From: Spirochaetales bacterium Spiro_09
GTDB taxonomy: Bacteria; Spirochaetota; Spirochaetia; Treponematales; Treponemataceae
Length of the DNA: 64,000 nt
NCBI GenBank assembly: GCA_001604385.1
Contig: LVBK01000017.1
Location: forward strand, 1-64,000
Direction of reading: 5' to 3'
Numbering within the stretch: position 1 is the stretch's first letter; every line of letters begins with the position of its first letter. Shown in pieces: positions 45,060 through 53,617 of this stretch. The position numbers and the translations under genes are program-made. The notes beneath the pieces are model-generated. The model saw only the letters and a program-made list of their open reading frames with translations, ran no database searches and was not told the origin of the DNA.

Positions 45060-46177
45060 GAGGTCAAACTCCTTATTTCTTCTGACGCGTAATCCCGTGC
45101 ACAGCCATCAATTTCCATGACCTCTTCAAAGCTGTCAGGTTCCTTCGTCCAGTCTCTCTCCAACACACCAGCTGTTACCTGTGCAATCATGGTAAAAGAT
45201 ATTTTCTTTTCAATGAAGGCTTCTACTGCTTTCTCGTTTGCTGCATTGAAGGCAATTGTGTATCCTCCGCTTAATGCTGCGGCCCGGTAGGCCATACCCA
45301 GGAGTGGAAAGGCATCATGACGTGGGGGTTGAAAATCCATGGAAATAGCCTGTGAGAAATCCAGTTCTTTCAGGGTACCTGGTAGATATTCGGGCCAGGA
45401 AAGAGCAAGTGCTATCGGATGACGCATGTCGGGCGGTGACATTTGGGCGTACAGCACTCCATCTGTTGTTCTGACGAGTGAATGGATTAAGCTTTGCGGA
45501 TGAATGACAACTTTGACCCGTTCGGCGGGTAGGTCGAACAGCCTGCAAGCCTCAATGACTTCAAGCCCCTTATTCGCCAGCGAGGCTGAATCAATGGTTA
45601 TTTTGGGACCCATTGACCAAGTTGGATGATTCAAGGCATCTGAAAGTTGGACCTTGTCTAGTTCTTCTCGGGAATAATTCCGGAAGGGTCCTCCCGAAGC
45701 GGTGAGGATAATTTCTTTTATTCGATTGGTGCCATGAGCCTGTATCAGACTGAATACCGCGGAATGCTCGGAATCTACCGGGAGTATTTGTACGCCTTTG
45801 TCATTAGCCAGTTTACGAATTAACGGGCCCGCCATGACGATAGTCTCCTTGTTCGCCAAGGCAAGATGCTTTCCGGATGCAAGCGCTGCACGTGAAGGAA
45901 GCAAGCCGCTTGCACCTGCGATACCGTTAATCACTATATCTGCATCATTGTTTTCTATAAAGTCAAGCAAGCTTTTCGTTCCGGAAATGGATGAGAGGCA
46001 GGTTGGAATATGTGGAAAATCTTTTTGAACTTTCTGTAAGGCTTCTGCATCAGTATGTGCCGTAACCCCGGTCAATTCATATTGGTCAGGATATGCCTTA
46101 AGTATATCAATGGCACTGGAACCAATTGAACCAGTCGCTCCGAGAACCAATACTTTTTTTTTGTGCTTCATTGTCAT
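45056..46177 (-). CDS. dxr: 1-deoxy-D-xylulose 5-phosphate reductoisomerase
   Basis: 373 residues. Second step of the MEP isoprenoid pathway. VLVLGATGSIGSSAIDIL (NADPH site), ALANKETIVMAG, ILPVDSEHSAVFSLIQ (metal-binding), ASGGPFRNYS, NHPTWSMGPKITIDSASL, NKGLEVIEA. Its product feeds the undecaprenyl pyrophosphate synthase two genes upstream. Confidence 0.97.
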   Translation of the reverse strand: MTMKHKKKVLVLGATGSIGSSAIDILKAYPDQYELTGVTAHTDAEALQKVQKDFPHIPTCLSSISGTKSLLDFIENNDADIVINGIAGASGLLPSRAALASGKHLALANKETIVMAGPLIRKLANDKGVQILPVDSEHSAVFSLIQAHGTNRIKEIILTASGGPFRNYSREELDKVQLSDALNHPTWSMGPKITIDSASLANKGLEVIEACRLFDLPAERVKVVIHPQSLIHSLVRTTDGVLYAQMSPPDMRHPIALALSWPEYLPGTLKELDFSQAISMDFQPPRHDAFPLLGMAYRAAALSGGYTIAFNAANEKAVEAFIEKKISFTMIAQVTAGVLERDWTKEPDSFEEVMEIDGCARDYASEEIRSLTS

Positions 46178-47022
46178 GTCCTGAATAGGAAATCGAACAG
46201 GATGTAATAAATGGGAGCGGACAGAAGAATTGAGTCTATACTGTCCAGTACGCCACCTCTTCCAGGAATCAGGGTTCCTGAATCCTTAATACCTGCTGAG
46301 CGTTTGATCGATGATTCAATAATGTCGCCGACAATGGCGGCGAATGCGGTCAAAAGACCCAGAATGATCATGCGAATGCTGTGTCCCGGAAAGACTTCGG
46401 GAAAGAGGTGTCGGGCAAGGAGTCCGGCAAGTATTGAACCGAGAAATCCGCCGGCAAAACCTGCTATGCTTTTATTGGGGCTAGCGGGAACTATCCCCCG
46501 ATTGTTTTTTCCAAACAGCATACCAAAGAACCAGGCAAGCGAATCGCAGCCAAAAACCATCAATAAAAAAAGCATGAGTATGGTTCCTGCATGTTGCCAG
46601 GCAGTCATTATTGAGAGATACATGGCCAAATATCCGGGATAAATTATTATTATGAATGCCGATGCGATTCGCCCGATTGCTTCCTCAAATTTTCCGGAAA
46701 ATCCAAGTAAAAACTCAAATGACAGGGTTAACACGCTTGCAATCGCAATGGAGAATGTAATCAGTCTGAAAGGCAAATCAAGTACAGCGTATAAAATAGC
46801 CGAGACGGGTATCAACAGACCCAAAAAAAGGATGACGGGTAGGGGATAGACCGGTAGCTTGAAAGACAGGATGCTTCTCATCTCAATAATCGCTACCGCG
46901 CAAAAAAACAGCAGTTCGATATGAAGAACCAGGTAGGTATTATGCGGCAAAAAAAAGACAGATGCTAAAATGAGCGGTAGGCCGACAAAAAATAACAAAA
47001 GGCGTTCAATGAGTTTTTTCAT
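46174..47022 (-). CDS. cdsA: Phosphatidate cytidylyltransferase CdsA
   Basis: 282 residues from ATG 47022, overlapping the uppS stop (ATGA). Eight or so membrane segments. The signature SPNKSIAGFAGGFLGS and LTAFAAIVGDIIESSIKRSAGIKDSGTLIPGRGGVLDSIDSIL matches the CTP-transferase family. Makes CDP-diacylglycerol for phospholipid synthesis. Confidence 0.95.
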   Translation of the reverse strand: MKKLIERLLLFFVGLPLILASVFFLPHNTYLVLHIELLFFCAVAIIEMRSILSFKLPVYPLPVILFLGLLIPVSAILYAVLDLPFRLITFSIAIASVLTLSFEFLLGFSGKFEEAIGRIASAFIIIIYPGYLAMYLSIMTAWQHAGTILMLFLLMVFGCDSLAWFFGMLFGKNNRGIVPASPNKSIAGFAGGFLGSILAGLLARHLFPEVFPGHSIRMIILGLLTAFAAIVGDIIESSIKRSAGIKDSGTLIPGRGGVLDSIDSILLSAPIYYILFDFLFRT

Positions 47023-47705
47023 TTTGCGTTCCCGAATCTTCTTTCCCTGGATTGGTACTCCCTGATGGCCTCGGATAAGTGTTCTCCCGTCCAATCAGGC
47101 CATAGTATATCACTGAAAAATAATTCAGCATAGGCTGACTGCCAGAGAAGAAAGTTACTTATGCGCTTTTCCCCCCCTGTACGGATCAAGAAGTCTACAG
47201 GTGGTAAATCGGGATAATCCAGATATGTACTGAAACTTTGTTCAGTAAGGTCAATAATTTTCTCTTGCGGAATTTTTTTTATTGCCCTGATAATTTCATT
47301 TTGTCCGCCATAGTTTATGGCTAATACTGTAGTAGTACGGGAGAAATGCGAAGTTTCACGAGTTGTTTCATCAATTTCATGGATAATTTCAGCCGGCAAC
47401 CCGCTTTTATCGCCAATATGCATTACCCGAATGCCGTTTTCCCTGTAGAAAGCAAGCTCGGATCGAAGATGCGTCTTGAGTAATGACATCAGAAACCCGA
47501 CTTCTTCTTCAGCTCGTTTCCAGTTTTCAGTGGAAAAAGTATACAGGGTTACAAAGGGTATACCTGTATCTGCTGCAAAACGGATAACACGTTTTGCAGC
47601 CTCAAGCCCCTCTTTGTGGCCATTGGACCGCGGCATTCCGCGTTCTTTTGCCCAACGTCCGTTTCCATCCATGATTATGCCAATGTGTCCAGGAAGTGAA
47701 GTCAT
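47019..47705 (-). CDS. uppS: Undecaprenyl pyrophosphate synthase
   Basis: 228 residues. HIGIIMDGNGRWAKERG (substrate site), YTFSTENWKRAEEEV, INYGGQNEIIRAIKK, DFLIRTGGEKRISNFLLWQSAYAELFFSDILWPDW are UppS hallmarks. Makes the lipid carrier of cell wall and glycan precursors. ATG overlaps the frr stop (TGATG). Confidence 0.97.
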   Translation of the reverse strand: MTSLPGHIGIIMDGNGRWAKERGMPRSNGHKEGLEAAKRVIRFAADTGIPFVTLYTFSTENWKRAEEEVGFLMSLLKTHLRSELAFYRENGIRVMHIGDKSGLPAEIIHEIDETTRETSHFSRTTTVLAINYGGQNEIIRAIKKIPQEKIIDLTEQSFSTYLDYPDLPPVDFLIRTGGEKRISNFLLWQSAYAELFFSDILWPDWTGEHLSEAIREYQSRERRFGNAK

Positions 47706-48262
47706 CAGCCTTCCATTATTTCTTTTTCTTTATCATCAAGAATTTTATTGATATCTTGAATAAATTTATCGGTTTTCTTCTGAAGTTCATCTTCGGTAGT
47801 TTTCAGTTCATCTTCAGTTATCAAGCCGTCTTTTTGAAGCTTTTTTAGCTCGTCGTTACCGTCCCGACGAATATTTCTGATTGCAACCCGGCTAGTTTCA
47901 GCCTGAGCCTTGGCCTGTTTGACCAATTCTTTTCGCCGTTCTTCGGTAAGTGGAGGAATCGCGATGCGTATCACTTTTCCATCATTTGACGGATTAAGCG
48001 ATAGTTCCGATTTCTGGATTGCTTTCTCTATTTCACCAATAAGAGCCTTATCCCAAGGTTGTATAACAACCAGTCTGGCTTCAGGTATTGATATGGTCGC
48101 GATCTGGCTGAGAGGAGATTTGTCTCCATAGTAATCGACACGAATTTTATCGAACAAAGACGCTGACGCCCTTCCGGTGCGAATGGTATTCAATTCATCT
48201 TTCAGAGCTGTGATAGATTTGTTCATCCGTTCAATGTGGCCGTTTATTCTTTCTGACATCAT
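47705..48262 (-). CDS. frr: Ribosome recycling factor
   Basis: 185 residues. [61 protein letters not shown] and the [13 protein letters not shown] helix. Splits post-termination ribosomes with EF-G. GGAGG before the ATG; 78 bp after tsf. Confidence 0.97.
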   Translation of the reverse strand: MMSERINGHIERMNKSITALKDELNTIRTGRASASLFDKIRVDYYGDKSPLSQIATISIPEARLVVIQPWDKALIGEIEKAIQKSELSLNPSNDGKVIRIAIPPLTEERRKELVKQAKAQAETSRVAIRNIRRDGNDELKKLQKDGLITEDELKTTEDELQKKTDKFIQDINKILDDKEKEIMEG

Positions 48263-48283
48263 ATCCTCCAGGTTTGTCCCGTA

Positions 48284-48320
48284 AAAACAATGAAACCGGC
48301 CCTGTTTCCATGACCGGCTT
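48284..48320 (-). terminator. Weak terminator-like hairpin between tsf and frr
   Basis: On the minus strand AAGCCGG ... CCGGTTT (seven pairs with one wobble) followed by TTTCATTGTTTTT. May attenuate read-through from rpsB-tsf into frr. Confidence 0.35.
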
Positions 48321-48340
48321 CCAGTTCCATTCTGATATGT

Positions 48341-49180
48341 TTATTTTGCTCCGAGCTGGAACAATACAAGATTAGAGAGGCTTAGCGTTCCTCCTGCAGC
48401 CTTTCCGATTTCTTCCATTTTCTTGGAAACGGTAAGCTTGTCATCTTTTACAAAGGGCTGTTCAAGAAAGCAAATTTCGGCGAGATGTTTTTTCAATTTG
48501 CCCTGAACGATGCCAGCCTGTACATTTTCCGGCTTTCCGGATTCTTTTGCCTGAATCTTGAATATGCCGGTCTGTTCTTCAATGTAAGCCTGATCCACAT
48601 CGGAGGTTCGTACATATCGCGGTATAAAAGCAGCAACATGAAGGCAGCAATCATACGCAAAATCCTGTACTTCTTTATTGCTAAATACAGAAGCTTTGTC
48701 TGCTTTCAACACGATCAAAACACCGGTTTTCTTGTCAGAGTGGATATATTTTGCTATATATTCATCCGCAGCGGCATTAACTGTAACAAGACGGGACAGA
48801 GCCATGTTTTCGCGTACTTTTGTGGCAAGATCAAGAACCATCTGTGACAGTTCAGGTGCAACGTCAGAATACCCCTTGTTCCAGGCAGTATTCAGAACAT
48901 TGTCAGCCAACGCAATAAAGTCTACGTTCTTGGCAACAAAATCCGTTTCACAGGTGAGTTCAGCCATAACAGCTTTCTTTTCGTCATTTTTTATTACAAT
49001 CAAGCCTTCAGTTGTTGCTCTGCCGGAGCGTTTTTCGACAGCTGCAAGACCTTTTTCCTTGAGAAGTTTTTCAGCTGCAGCCGCATCACCCTTGCATTCA
49101 ACCAGAGCATTTTTGCATTCCATCATTCCTGCGCCGGTAATTTCACGGAGCGCTTTGACATCAGATGCCTTTATTTCCAT
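48341..49180 (-). CDS. tsf: Elongation factor Ts
   Basis: 279 residues. Nucleotide exchange factor for EF-Tu. VKALREITGAGMMECKNALVE, KAVMAELTCETDFVAKN (EF-Tu-contacting), HVAAFIPRYV and QPFVKDDKLTVSKKMEEI are characteristic. AAGGAGA upstream; 14 bp after rpsB. Confidence 0.97.
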   Translation of the reverse strand: MEIKASDVKALREITGAGMMECKNALVECKGDAAAAEKLLKEKGLAAVEKRSGRATTEGLIVIKNDEKKAVMAELTCETDFVAKNVDFIALADNVLNTAWNKGYSDVAPELSQMVLDLATKVRENMALSRLVTVNAAADEYIAKYIHSDKKTGVLIVLKADKASVFSNKEVQDFAYDCCLHVAAFIPRYVRTSDVDQAYIEEQTGIFKIQAKESGKPENVQAGIVQGKLKKHLAEICFLEQPFVKDDKLTVSKKMEEIGKAAGGTLSLSNLVLFQLGAK

Positions 49181-49194
49181 AAAACCGTTTCTCC

Positions 49195-50067
49195 TTATTT
49201 CTCGTCATAGAGCTTGTCTTCGTCAACAAGCGGTTCCTGGTCATCGGATTCAATATCTGTCTTGGATTCCACCGGAGTATAGTTGCTGTAATCCACGATT
49301 TCTTCTTCATCAACCCGGCCAGCAAGAACACTGTCTGATGAGTCTTCATCATCATCCTGGAGATTCTCGATAATTTTCAGTCCATTTTCATTGTCCGCTT
49401 CTACTACAGCATTCGCAATGATTTGGGTGAACAGAGAAATGGCGCGAATTGCATCATCATTTCCGGGAATGGGGTAGTCGATGCCTTCGGGGTTGCAGTT
49501 AGTATCTACAACCGCAACAATGGGAATACCCATGCGGCGTGCTTCCGCAACGGCAATTGTCTCTTTTCTGGTATCGATGACAAAAATTATTCCGGGCAGA
49601 TCTTTCATTTCTTTAATACCGCCCAGGTTTTTTTCCAGCTTTGTCTTTTCTTTTTGCAGTGCCGCAATTTCTTTTTTTGTCAGGCTCTCATAGGTGCCGT
49701 CAATTTCCATCTTCTCGATCTTTTTAAGGCGAAGAAGACTTTTCTTTATGGTAGTGAAATTGGTAAGCATACCGCCAAGCCAGCGGTTGTTAATGTAGAA
49801 CATGCCACAGCGTTCTGCTTCCTTTGCGATAGTCTGCTGAGCCTGCTTTTTGGTTCCGACAAACAGAACGCTCTTACCTGCCGCGGTGGTCTTGCGTACC
49901 GCCTCGTAAGCCTCCTTGATCGAAAGAATTGTCTTCTGAAGATCAATGATATGAATGCCATTGCGTTCCGCGAAGATATACTTCTTCATGCGGGGATCCC
50001 AACGCTTGACCTGGTGTCCAAAATGTACACCTGATTCAAGCAAACTCTTCATGGTTACTACTGCCAT
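49195..50067 (-). CDS. rpsB: 30S ribosomal protein S2
   Basis: 290 residues. [61 protein letters not shown], and PDTNCNPE-type loop ([25 protein letters not shown]). Acidic C-terminal extension of about 60 residues. AAAGGAG before the ATG. The leader contains a small hairpin (GATAC/GTATC, 50090-50102). Confidence 0.97.
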   Translation of the reverse strand: MAVVTMKSLLESGVHFGHQVKRWDPRMKKYIFAERNGIHIIDLQKTILSIKEAYEAVRKTTAAGKSVLFVGTKKQAQQTIAKEAERCGMFYINNRWLGGMLTNFTTIKKSLLRLKKIEKMEIDGTYESLTKKEIAALQKEKTKLEKNLGGIKEMKDLPGIIFVIDTRKETIAVAEARRMGIPIVAVVDTNCNPEGIDYPIPGNDDAIRAISLFTQIIANAVVEADNENGLKIIENLQDDDEDSSDSVLAGRVDEEEIVDYSNYTPVESKTDIESDDQEPLVDEDKLYDEK

Positions 50068-50166
50068 GAGATTACTCCTTTGTCCTGCCGATACTGTGTA
50101 TCAGCAAAGCCCTTCTCTGTGTCTCGGCCACATATCGTGTCCGGAAGATGTGCCGGTTGCCCGTTG

Positions 50167-50754
50167 CTAAACAACGAAATCATAACCGTGCTCGCGCAGG
50201 GTAACATATAATTCGTGTATAGGCAAGCCTACAATTCCACTGAAAGAACCGGATATCGAGCTGATAAAACAGGATGCAAGACCCTGTATTTTATATGAAC
50301 CAGCAGCTCCCTGCCATTCACCTGAATCAAGATACTTCTCGACTTGAGCTTCATCCAGATCAATCATGGTTACCCGGGAAATGCTTGTTTTTGTCGAGAT
50401 ATATTGTGTTCCCGCATCAAACAGGCACAGTGCGGTGATTACTTCATGCGTGTTACCCGACAAATACATCAACATTTCTTTAGCTTCATCACGGCTGGAA
50501 GGTTTTCCGAATATGGAGCTGTTAATATGAATCAGTGTATCTGCTCCGAGCACCCATGATGCGGTTATGTTCATATTCGTTCTAATAACCGATTCAACTT
50601 TTTTCATGGCATGATATTCAGCAAGTTGTGCTGCATTCATCCCATCAACAGGCAATTCTTCATATTGTGGAGTAACTACCGTAAAGGGAATGCCAAGTTC
50701 CTTCAGGATTTCCTGGCGACGTGGCGAGGTGGATGCAAGAATGATGGGTTGCAA
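50167..50754 (-). CDS. maf: Maf-like nucleotide pyrophosphatase
   Basis: 195 residues from TTG 50754, chosen because GGAGGAG lies five to six bases upstream and the sequence QPIILASTSPRRQEILKELG begins the family core. A GTG at 50778 without ribosome site is the alternative. VLGADTLIHINSSIFGKP, GNTHEVITALCLF and GSYKIQGLASCFISSISGSFSGIVGLP (DTV/SVxGxSxxV-type loops). Hydrolyses dTTP, UTP or modified bases. Confidence 0.9.
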   Translation of the reverse strand: MQPIILASTSPRRQEILKELGIPFTVVTPQYEELPVDGMNAAQLAEYHAMKKVESVIRTNMNITASWVLGADTLIHINSSIFGKPSSRDEAKEMLMYLSGNTHEVITALCLFDAGTQYISTKTSISRVTMIDLDEAQVEKYLDSGEWQGAAGSYKIQGLASCFISSISGSFSGIVGLPIHELYVTLREHGYDFVV

Positions 50755-50771
50755 AAAAACTCCTCCAATGA

Positions 50772-50801
50772 TTGACACGAATAGCGTTTTAACTTTATTA
50801 T
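50772..50801 (+). promoter_or_regulatory. Promoter of tRNA-Arg
   Basis: TTGACA (50772-50777), 18-bp spacer, TATTAT (50796-50801), about ten bases before the tRNA 5' end. Confidence 0.75.
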
Positions 50802-50811
50802 CTGCACATTC

Positions 50812-50885
50812 GGAAGATTAGCTCATTTGGATAGAGCGTTGCCCTCCGGAGGCAAAGGCGGTGGGTTCGAATCCCGCATCTTCCA
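50812..50885 (+). tRNA. tRNA-Arg (CCG)
   Basis: 74-nt cloverleaf: acceptor GGAAGAT/ATCTTCC, D-stem GCTC/GAGC, anticodon stem TTGCC/GGCAA with loop CTCCGGA (anticodon CCG), T-arm TTCGAAT. Discriminator A; CCA not encoded. Confidence 0.95.
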
Positions 50886-50910
50886 GACATTGTAATATCA
50901 TCAGGCGATA

Positions 50911-50940
50911 AAAAAACCCGGTTTTCACCGGGTTTTTTTT
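50911..50940 (+). terminator. Bidirectional terminator between tRNA-Arg and the HEAT gene
   Basis: AAAAAACCCGG, loop TTTTCA, CCGGGTTTTTTTT. T-tract on both strands, so it ends the tRNA transcript and the opposing gene. Confidence 0.9.
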
Positions 50941-51671
50941 TATTGTCTTGTCGTCTGACTGGTATTGTTATTCGCGTTGTTTCCGTTATTTCCGCTAACC
51001 GTGCGTAAGACTTCATAGGCCCTGTTACGTACTGGCGTGACATAATTATAGTTACTCGCTATGCGGATAATCGAGGAGATCATTCCCGATTTGTTTTCAA
51101 CGCTTGGAGCCAATTTTTCGTAGGTGTTAAGCACTTCCAGTGCAAGAGAACTGGTCGGCAGAATTATATCAAATTTGCGGGTAATCCAGTTGATCATCTC
51201 GACAACTTCATCATTATCATTAAATCCCAGTTCGCCCAGTGAGCGTACTGCGGAAGTGATAACCATAGGCTCATTGTCCGAATACATCACTGCCACAAGT
51301 GTATCTTTAGCCTGTTCGCTGCCCATTTTACCCAGAAGCTCGCAGGCCTTTGCCCGAACATCCGGGAAATTGTTCATCGTCCGACCACTTTCACGGGCTA
51401 CCGACCCGACTCCCACCGTTGCCAGTGAATCAAGTGCAACCTGAATATCTTCTGTGGTCCTGCCAGACTCGATCGCATTTTCTATGTATTGGAGGGCGAC
51501 CATCTTGTTATCCCGACCGTCTGCCGTTGCGAGTTCCCTGATGATGACGCCCTCAACCGAACTGAGATACGCTTCTTCAACGGTCATAATATTCTCTGTA
51601 TTCTGGGCACCTGCGATACCGGAAATGACCAATGCAAATGAAGCGGCAATTGTTAGAACCTTAAAACGCAT
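50940..51671 (-). CDS. Exported HEAT-repeat protein
   Basis: 243 residues from ATG 51671, with AGGAGG nine bases upstream. Signal peptide (about 1-22, cleavage after GAGA). Five or so HEAT-like helical repeats (DNKMVALQYIENAIESG, DVRAKACELLGKMGSEQAKDT, MVITSAVRSLGELGFNDND, VRNRAYEVLRTV) and an Asn-rich end. A periplasmic scaffold, partner unknown. Confidence 0.82.
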   Translation of the reverse strand: MRFKVLTIAASFALVISGIAGAQNTENIMTVEEAYLSSVEGVIIRELATADGRDNKMVALQYIENAIESGRTTEDIQVALDSLATVGVGSVARESGRTMNNFPDVRAKACELLGKMGSEQAKDTLVAVMYSDNEPMVITSAVRSLGELGFNDNDEVVEMINWITRKFDIILPTSSLALEVLNTYEKLAPSVENKSGMISSIIRIASNYNYVTPVRNRAYEVLRTVSGNNGNNANNNTSQTTRQ

Positions 51672-51737
51672 ACAGAAGACCCTCCTGGTCATTAAAAACG
51701 TCCAATCCTTACAGGATTTTTATATACAAGCATATCA

Positions 51738-51760
51738 CCGCTTCAAGCGGTTTCTTTTTT
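51738..51760 (+). terminator. Terminator-like hairpin, plus orientation, no obvious gene upstream
   Basis: CCGCT, loop TCA, AGCGG, then TTTCTTTTTT. It faces right between two leftward genes. Could end an antisense transcript or act in the leader of the HEAT gene. Confidence 0.35.
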
Positions 51761-51851
51761 GAGGCATTAGCCGATTATTTCGCCAATTCTCAATCGCATA
51801 TCTATACCATTATAACCGTCAACAAAGCCATTAAGTCAAGTGTAATCGGGT

Positions 51852-52436
51852 TTACTGATTTTTCAAGACAAGTTGCCACTTTTCTCCATATTTTTCCAGT
51901 ATGTATATGGCAGCGGTGGAACCGGGTGCCAGTTCCATAATAACATATACCCTGGTCGGGCTGACATATTGAATATCATCCACCCGCATATTTTGTCGAG
52001 AGGGTACGAACACATACATAAAATAATCGCGGAGATTTCTCAGGCGAATTCCCTTGATTGGCAGGCTTGATGATACAGACTCGAGCACTGCCGGATCAGA
52101 ATAGGTATCAACATACTCTGTAGACAGATATTCAAGCCATGCATCATAATTCCTTGCAAATGTAATTCTGTTCAGATCGCCCACAACCAGTTCAATTTCA
52201 CTTTTGGTTTCCAGAAATGCTTTTTTGGTTATTGAAACCGTATCGAATGTAGCTACAACTTCTGTATCCTCGGCAACTGGAGCGTCAACGGGTTCTGTAC
52301 GGGAAATATCGCTGTCTGTTTCTACAACTGACTGATTTGAATCCGGTAACTCCGAAATTCCTTCCTGTGGTATGCTGGAACAGGAGTAAAGAAACAATAG
52401 AAGTGGTAACACGACCAGGCAGAGCTTCGGTTTCAT
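51852..52436 (-). CDS. Lipoprotein of unknown function
   Basis: 194 residues. Signal peptide ends FLYSC (lipobox). Residues about 20-60 are an acidic linker; the remainder (LVVGDLNRITFARNYDAWLEYLS, YVIMELAPGSTAAIYILEKYGEKWQL) looks like a cystatin/NTF2-like alpha+beta fold. No Shine-Dalgarno; -10 box ends six bases before the ATG, so probably leaderless. Divergent from coaD. Confidence 0.8.
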   Translation of the reverse strand: MKPKLCLVVLPLLLFLYSCSSIPQEGISELPDSNQSVVETDSDISRTEPVDAPVAEDTEVVATFDTVSITKKAFLETKSEIELVVGDLNRITFARNYDAWLEYLSTEYVDTYSDPAVLESVSSSLPIKGIRLRNLRDYFMYVFVPSRQNMRVDDIQYVSPTRVYVIMELAPGSTAAIYILEKYGEKWQLVLKNQ

Positions 52437-52442
52437 ACTGAT

Positions 52443-52471
52443 ATACTAGCTGTTCCGGAGAAATTCGTCAA
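52443..52471 (-). promoter_or_regulatory. Lipoprotein promoter (leaderless geometry)
   Basis: -35 TTGACG (52466-52471), 17-bp spacer, -10 TAGTAT (52443-52448), six bases, ATG 52436. Confidence 0.65.
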
Positions 52472-52502
52472 ACATCTTTTTCAACTTGAACGGGATTTAC
52501 CC

Positions 52503-52531
52503 TTGACGAGTAATCATCTAGCGCATAGATT
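52503..52531 (+). promoter_or_regulatory. coaD promoter (leaderless geometry)
   Basis: -35 TTGACG (52503-52508), 17-bp spacer, -10 TAGATT (52526-52531), six bases, ATG 52538. The gap ACTGTA holds no ribosome binding site. Confidence 0.65.
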
Positions 52532-52537
52532 ACTGTA

Positions 52538-53044
52538 ATGGTAAAGGCTATCTTCCCCGGTTCTTTTGATCCTCCTACTTTTGGTCATCTCAATATTATT
52601 GAACGAGCAAGGACTATGTTCAGTGAAATTCACCTTGTCGTAGCAGTAAACAGCGAGAAGAAATATTTATTCAGCGAACGGGAACGGGTTGATCTTCTGA
52701 GTGAGCTGGTTCGCCAGTGGGATAACGTATTTGTGCATACCTGTAATAGACTTATTGTCGAATACGCACGGAGCCTGGGAATACAGGTTCTGATCCGTGG
52801 CGTGAGGAATTTGGCAGATTTTTCATACGAGTTTGATTTGGCCATGATGAACAGGGGTTTGAATCCTGAAATAGAGACGGTTTTTTTGTCTACAGACCCC
52901 GAATTCTTTGTTCTTCGGTCAAGCGCAATCAAGGAACTCGCTTCTTACGGCGGCGATGTGTCCTCAATGGTTCCGGTTCCGGTTGCCGAAGCCCTGAAGC
53001 GAAAGTTCGCTCCGGCACTAATGAAGCATGACAAAAAGTCATAA
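52538..53044 (+). CDS. coaD: Phosphopantetheine adenylyltransferase
   Basis: 168 residues. Penultimate step of coenzyme A synthesis. [21 protein letters not shown] (TxGH nucleotidyltransferase motif), [52 protein letters not shown]. Followed by rpmF after 104 bp. Confidence 0.96.
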   Translation: MVKAIFPGSFDPPTFGHLNIIERARTMFSEIHLVVAVNSEKKYLFSERERVDLLSELVRQWDNVFVHTCNRLIVEYARSLGIQVLIRGVRNLADFSYEFDLAMMNRGLNPEIETVFLSTDPEFFVLRSSAIKELASYGGDVSSMVPVPVAEALKRKFAPALMKHDKKS

Positions 53045-53059
53045 AATGTAAAGGGCCGC

Positions 53060-53089
53060 TTGACATAAAAATTGAATACAGATTATATT
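53060..53089 (+). promoter_or_regulatory. Promoter of rpmF-acpP-rnc
   Basis: TTGACA (53060-53065), 18-bp spacer, TATATT (53084-53089). Confidence 0.6.
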
Positions 53090-53148
53090 CTTTTTAACTT
53101 TGTTTCTGACATAAGTACGGAAAAAATTTTTATTGCGAGGTTGAATAT

Positions 53149-53337
53149 ATGGCAGTGCCCAGAGCGAAAACGTCAAAGGCCCGCACCCGCAGAAGACAGG
53201 GGATTAACATGCGCCTGAGCGCTCCGTCCCTTACAGAATGCGGTAATTGCGGAAATTTGGTTTTGTCCCATCGTGTATGTCCCAAGTGCGGATTTTACCG
53301 CGGTCGTCAGGTGATTGCACCTGAATCAAACGCTTAA
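53149..53337 (+). CDS. rpmF: 50S ribosomal protein L32
   Basis: 62 residues. MAVPRAKTSKARTRRRQG is the L32 start; CGNCGNLVLSHRVCPKCGFYRGR gives the zinc-binding Cys4. GCGAGG upstream of the ATG. Confidence 0.96.
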   Translation: MAVPRAKTSKARTRRRQGINMRLSAPSLTECGNCGNLVLSHRVCPKCGFYRGRQVIAPESNA

Positions 53338-53363
53338 TTTCTACGTAAAAGAGGAGCTTTAAA

Positions 53364-53600
53364 ATGGACGAATTATTTCAGAAGATCCAGAAGCTGATCG
53401 CGGACAAGCTCGAGATTGATGAAGCAAAGATCACTCTCGATGCATCTTTTCGGCAGGACCTTGGTGCAGACAGCCTTGATACATATGAGCTTGTTTATGC
53501 CATCGAAGAAGAAATGGGTATTCAGATTCCCGATGAAAAAGCGAATGAATTTGAAACCGTACGTGATGCGTACGACTTTATCAAATCCCAGTCCAAGTAA
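53364..53600 (+). CDS. acpP: Acyl carrier protein
   Basis: 78 residues. FRQDLGADSLDTYELVYAIE contains the DSL serine that receives the phosphopantetheine arm. Carries acyl chains in fatty acid synthesis. GAGGAG before the ATG. Confidence 0.96.
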   Translation: MDELFQKIQKLIADKLEIDEAKITLDASFRQDLGADSLDTYELVYAIEEEMGIQIPDEKANEFETVRDAYDFIKSQSK

Positions 53601-53617
53601 TTGTTTTATCAGGAGTT

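Noticed and set aside
46174-50067. Rightward open frames of 70-230 codons across cdsA, frr, tsf and rpsB
   Set aside because: All are antisense to well-identified genes and lack ribosome sites and recognisable motifs.
52503-52540. coaD starting further downstream with a ribosome site
   Set aside because: No in-frame start with a Shine-Dalgarno exists before [10 protein letters not shown], the conserved first strand, so ATG 52538 stands.
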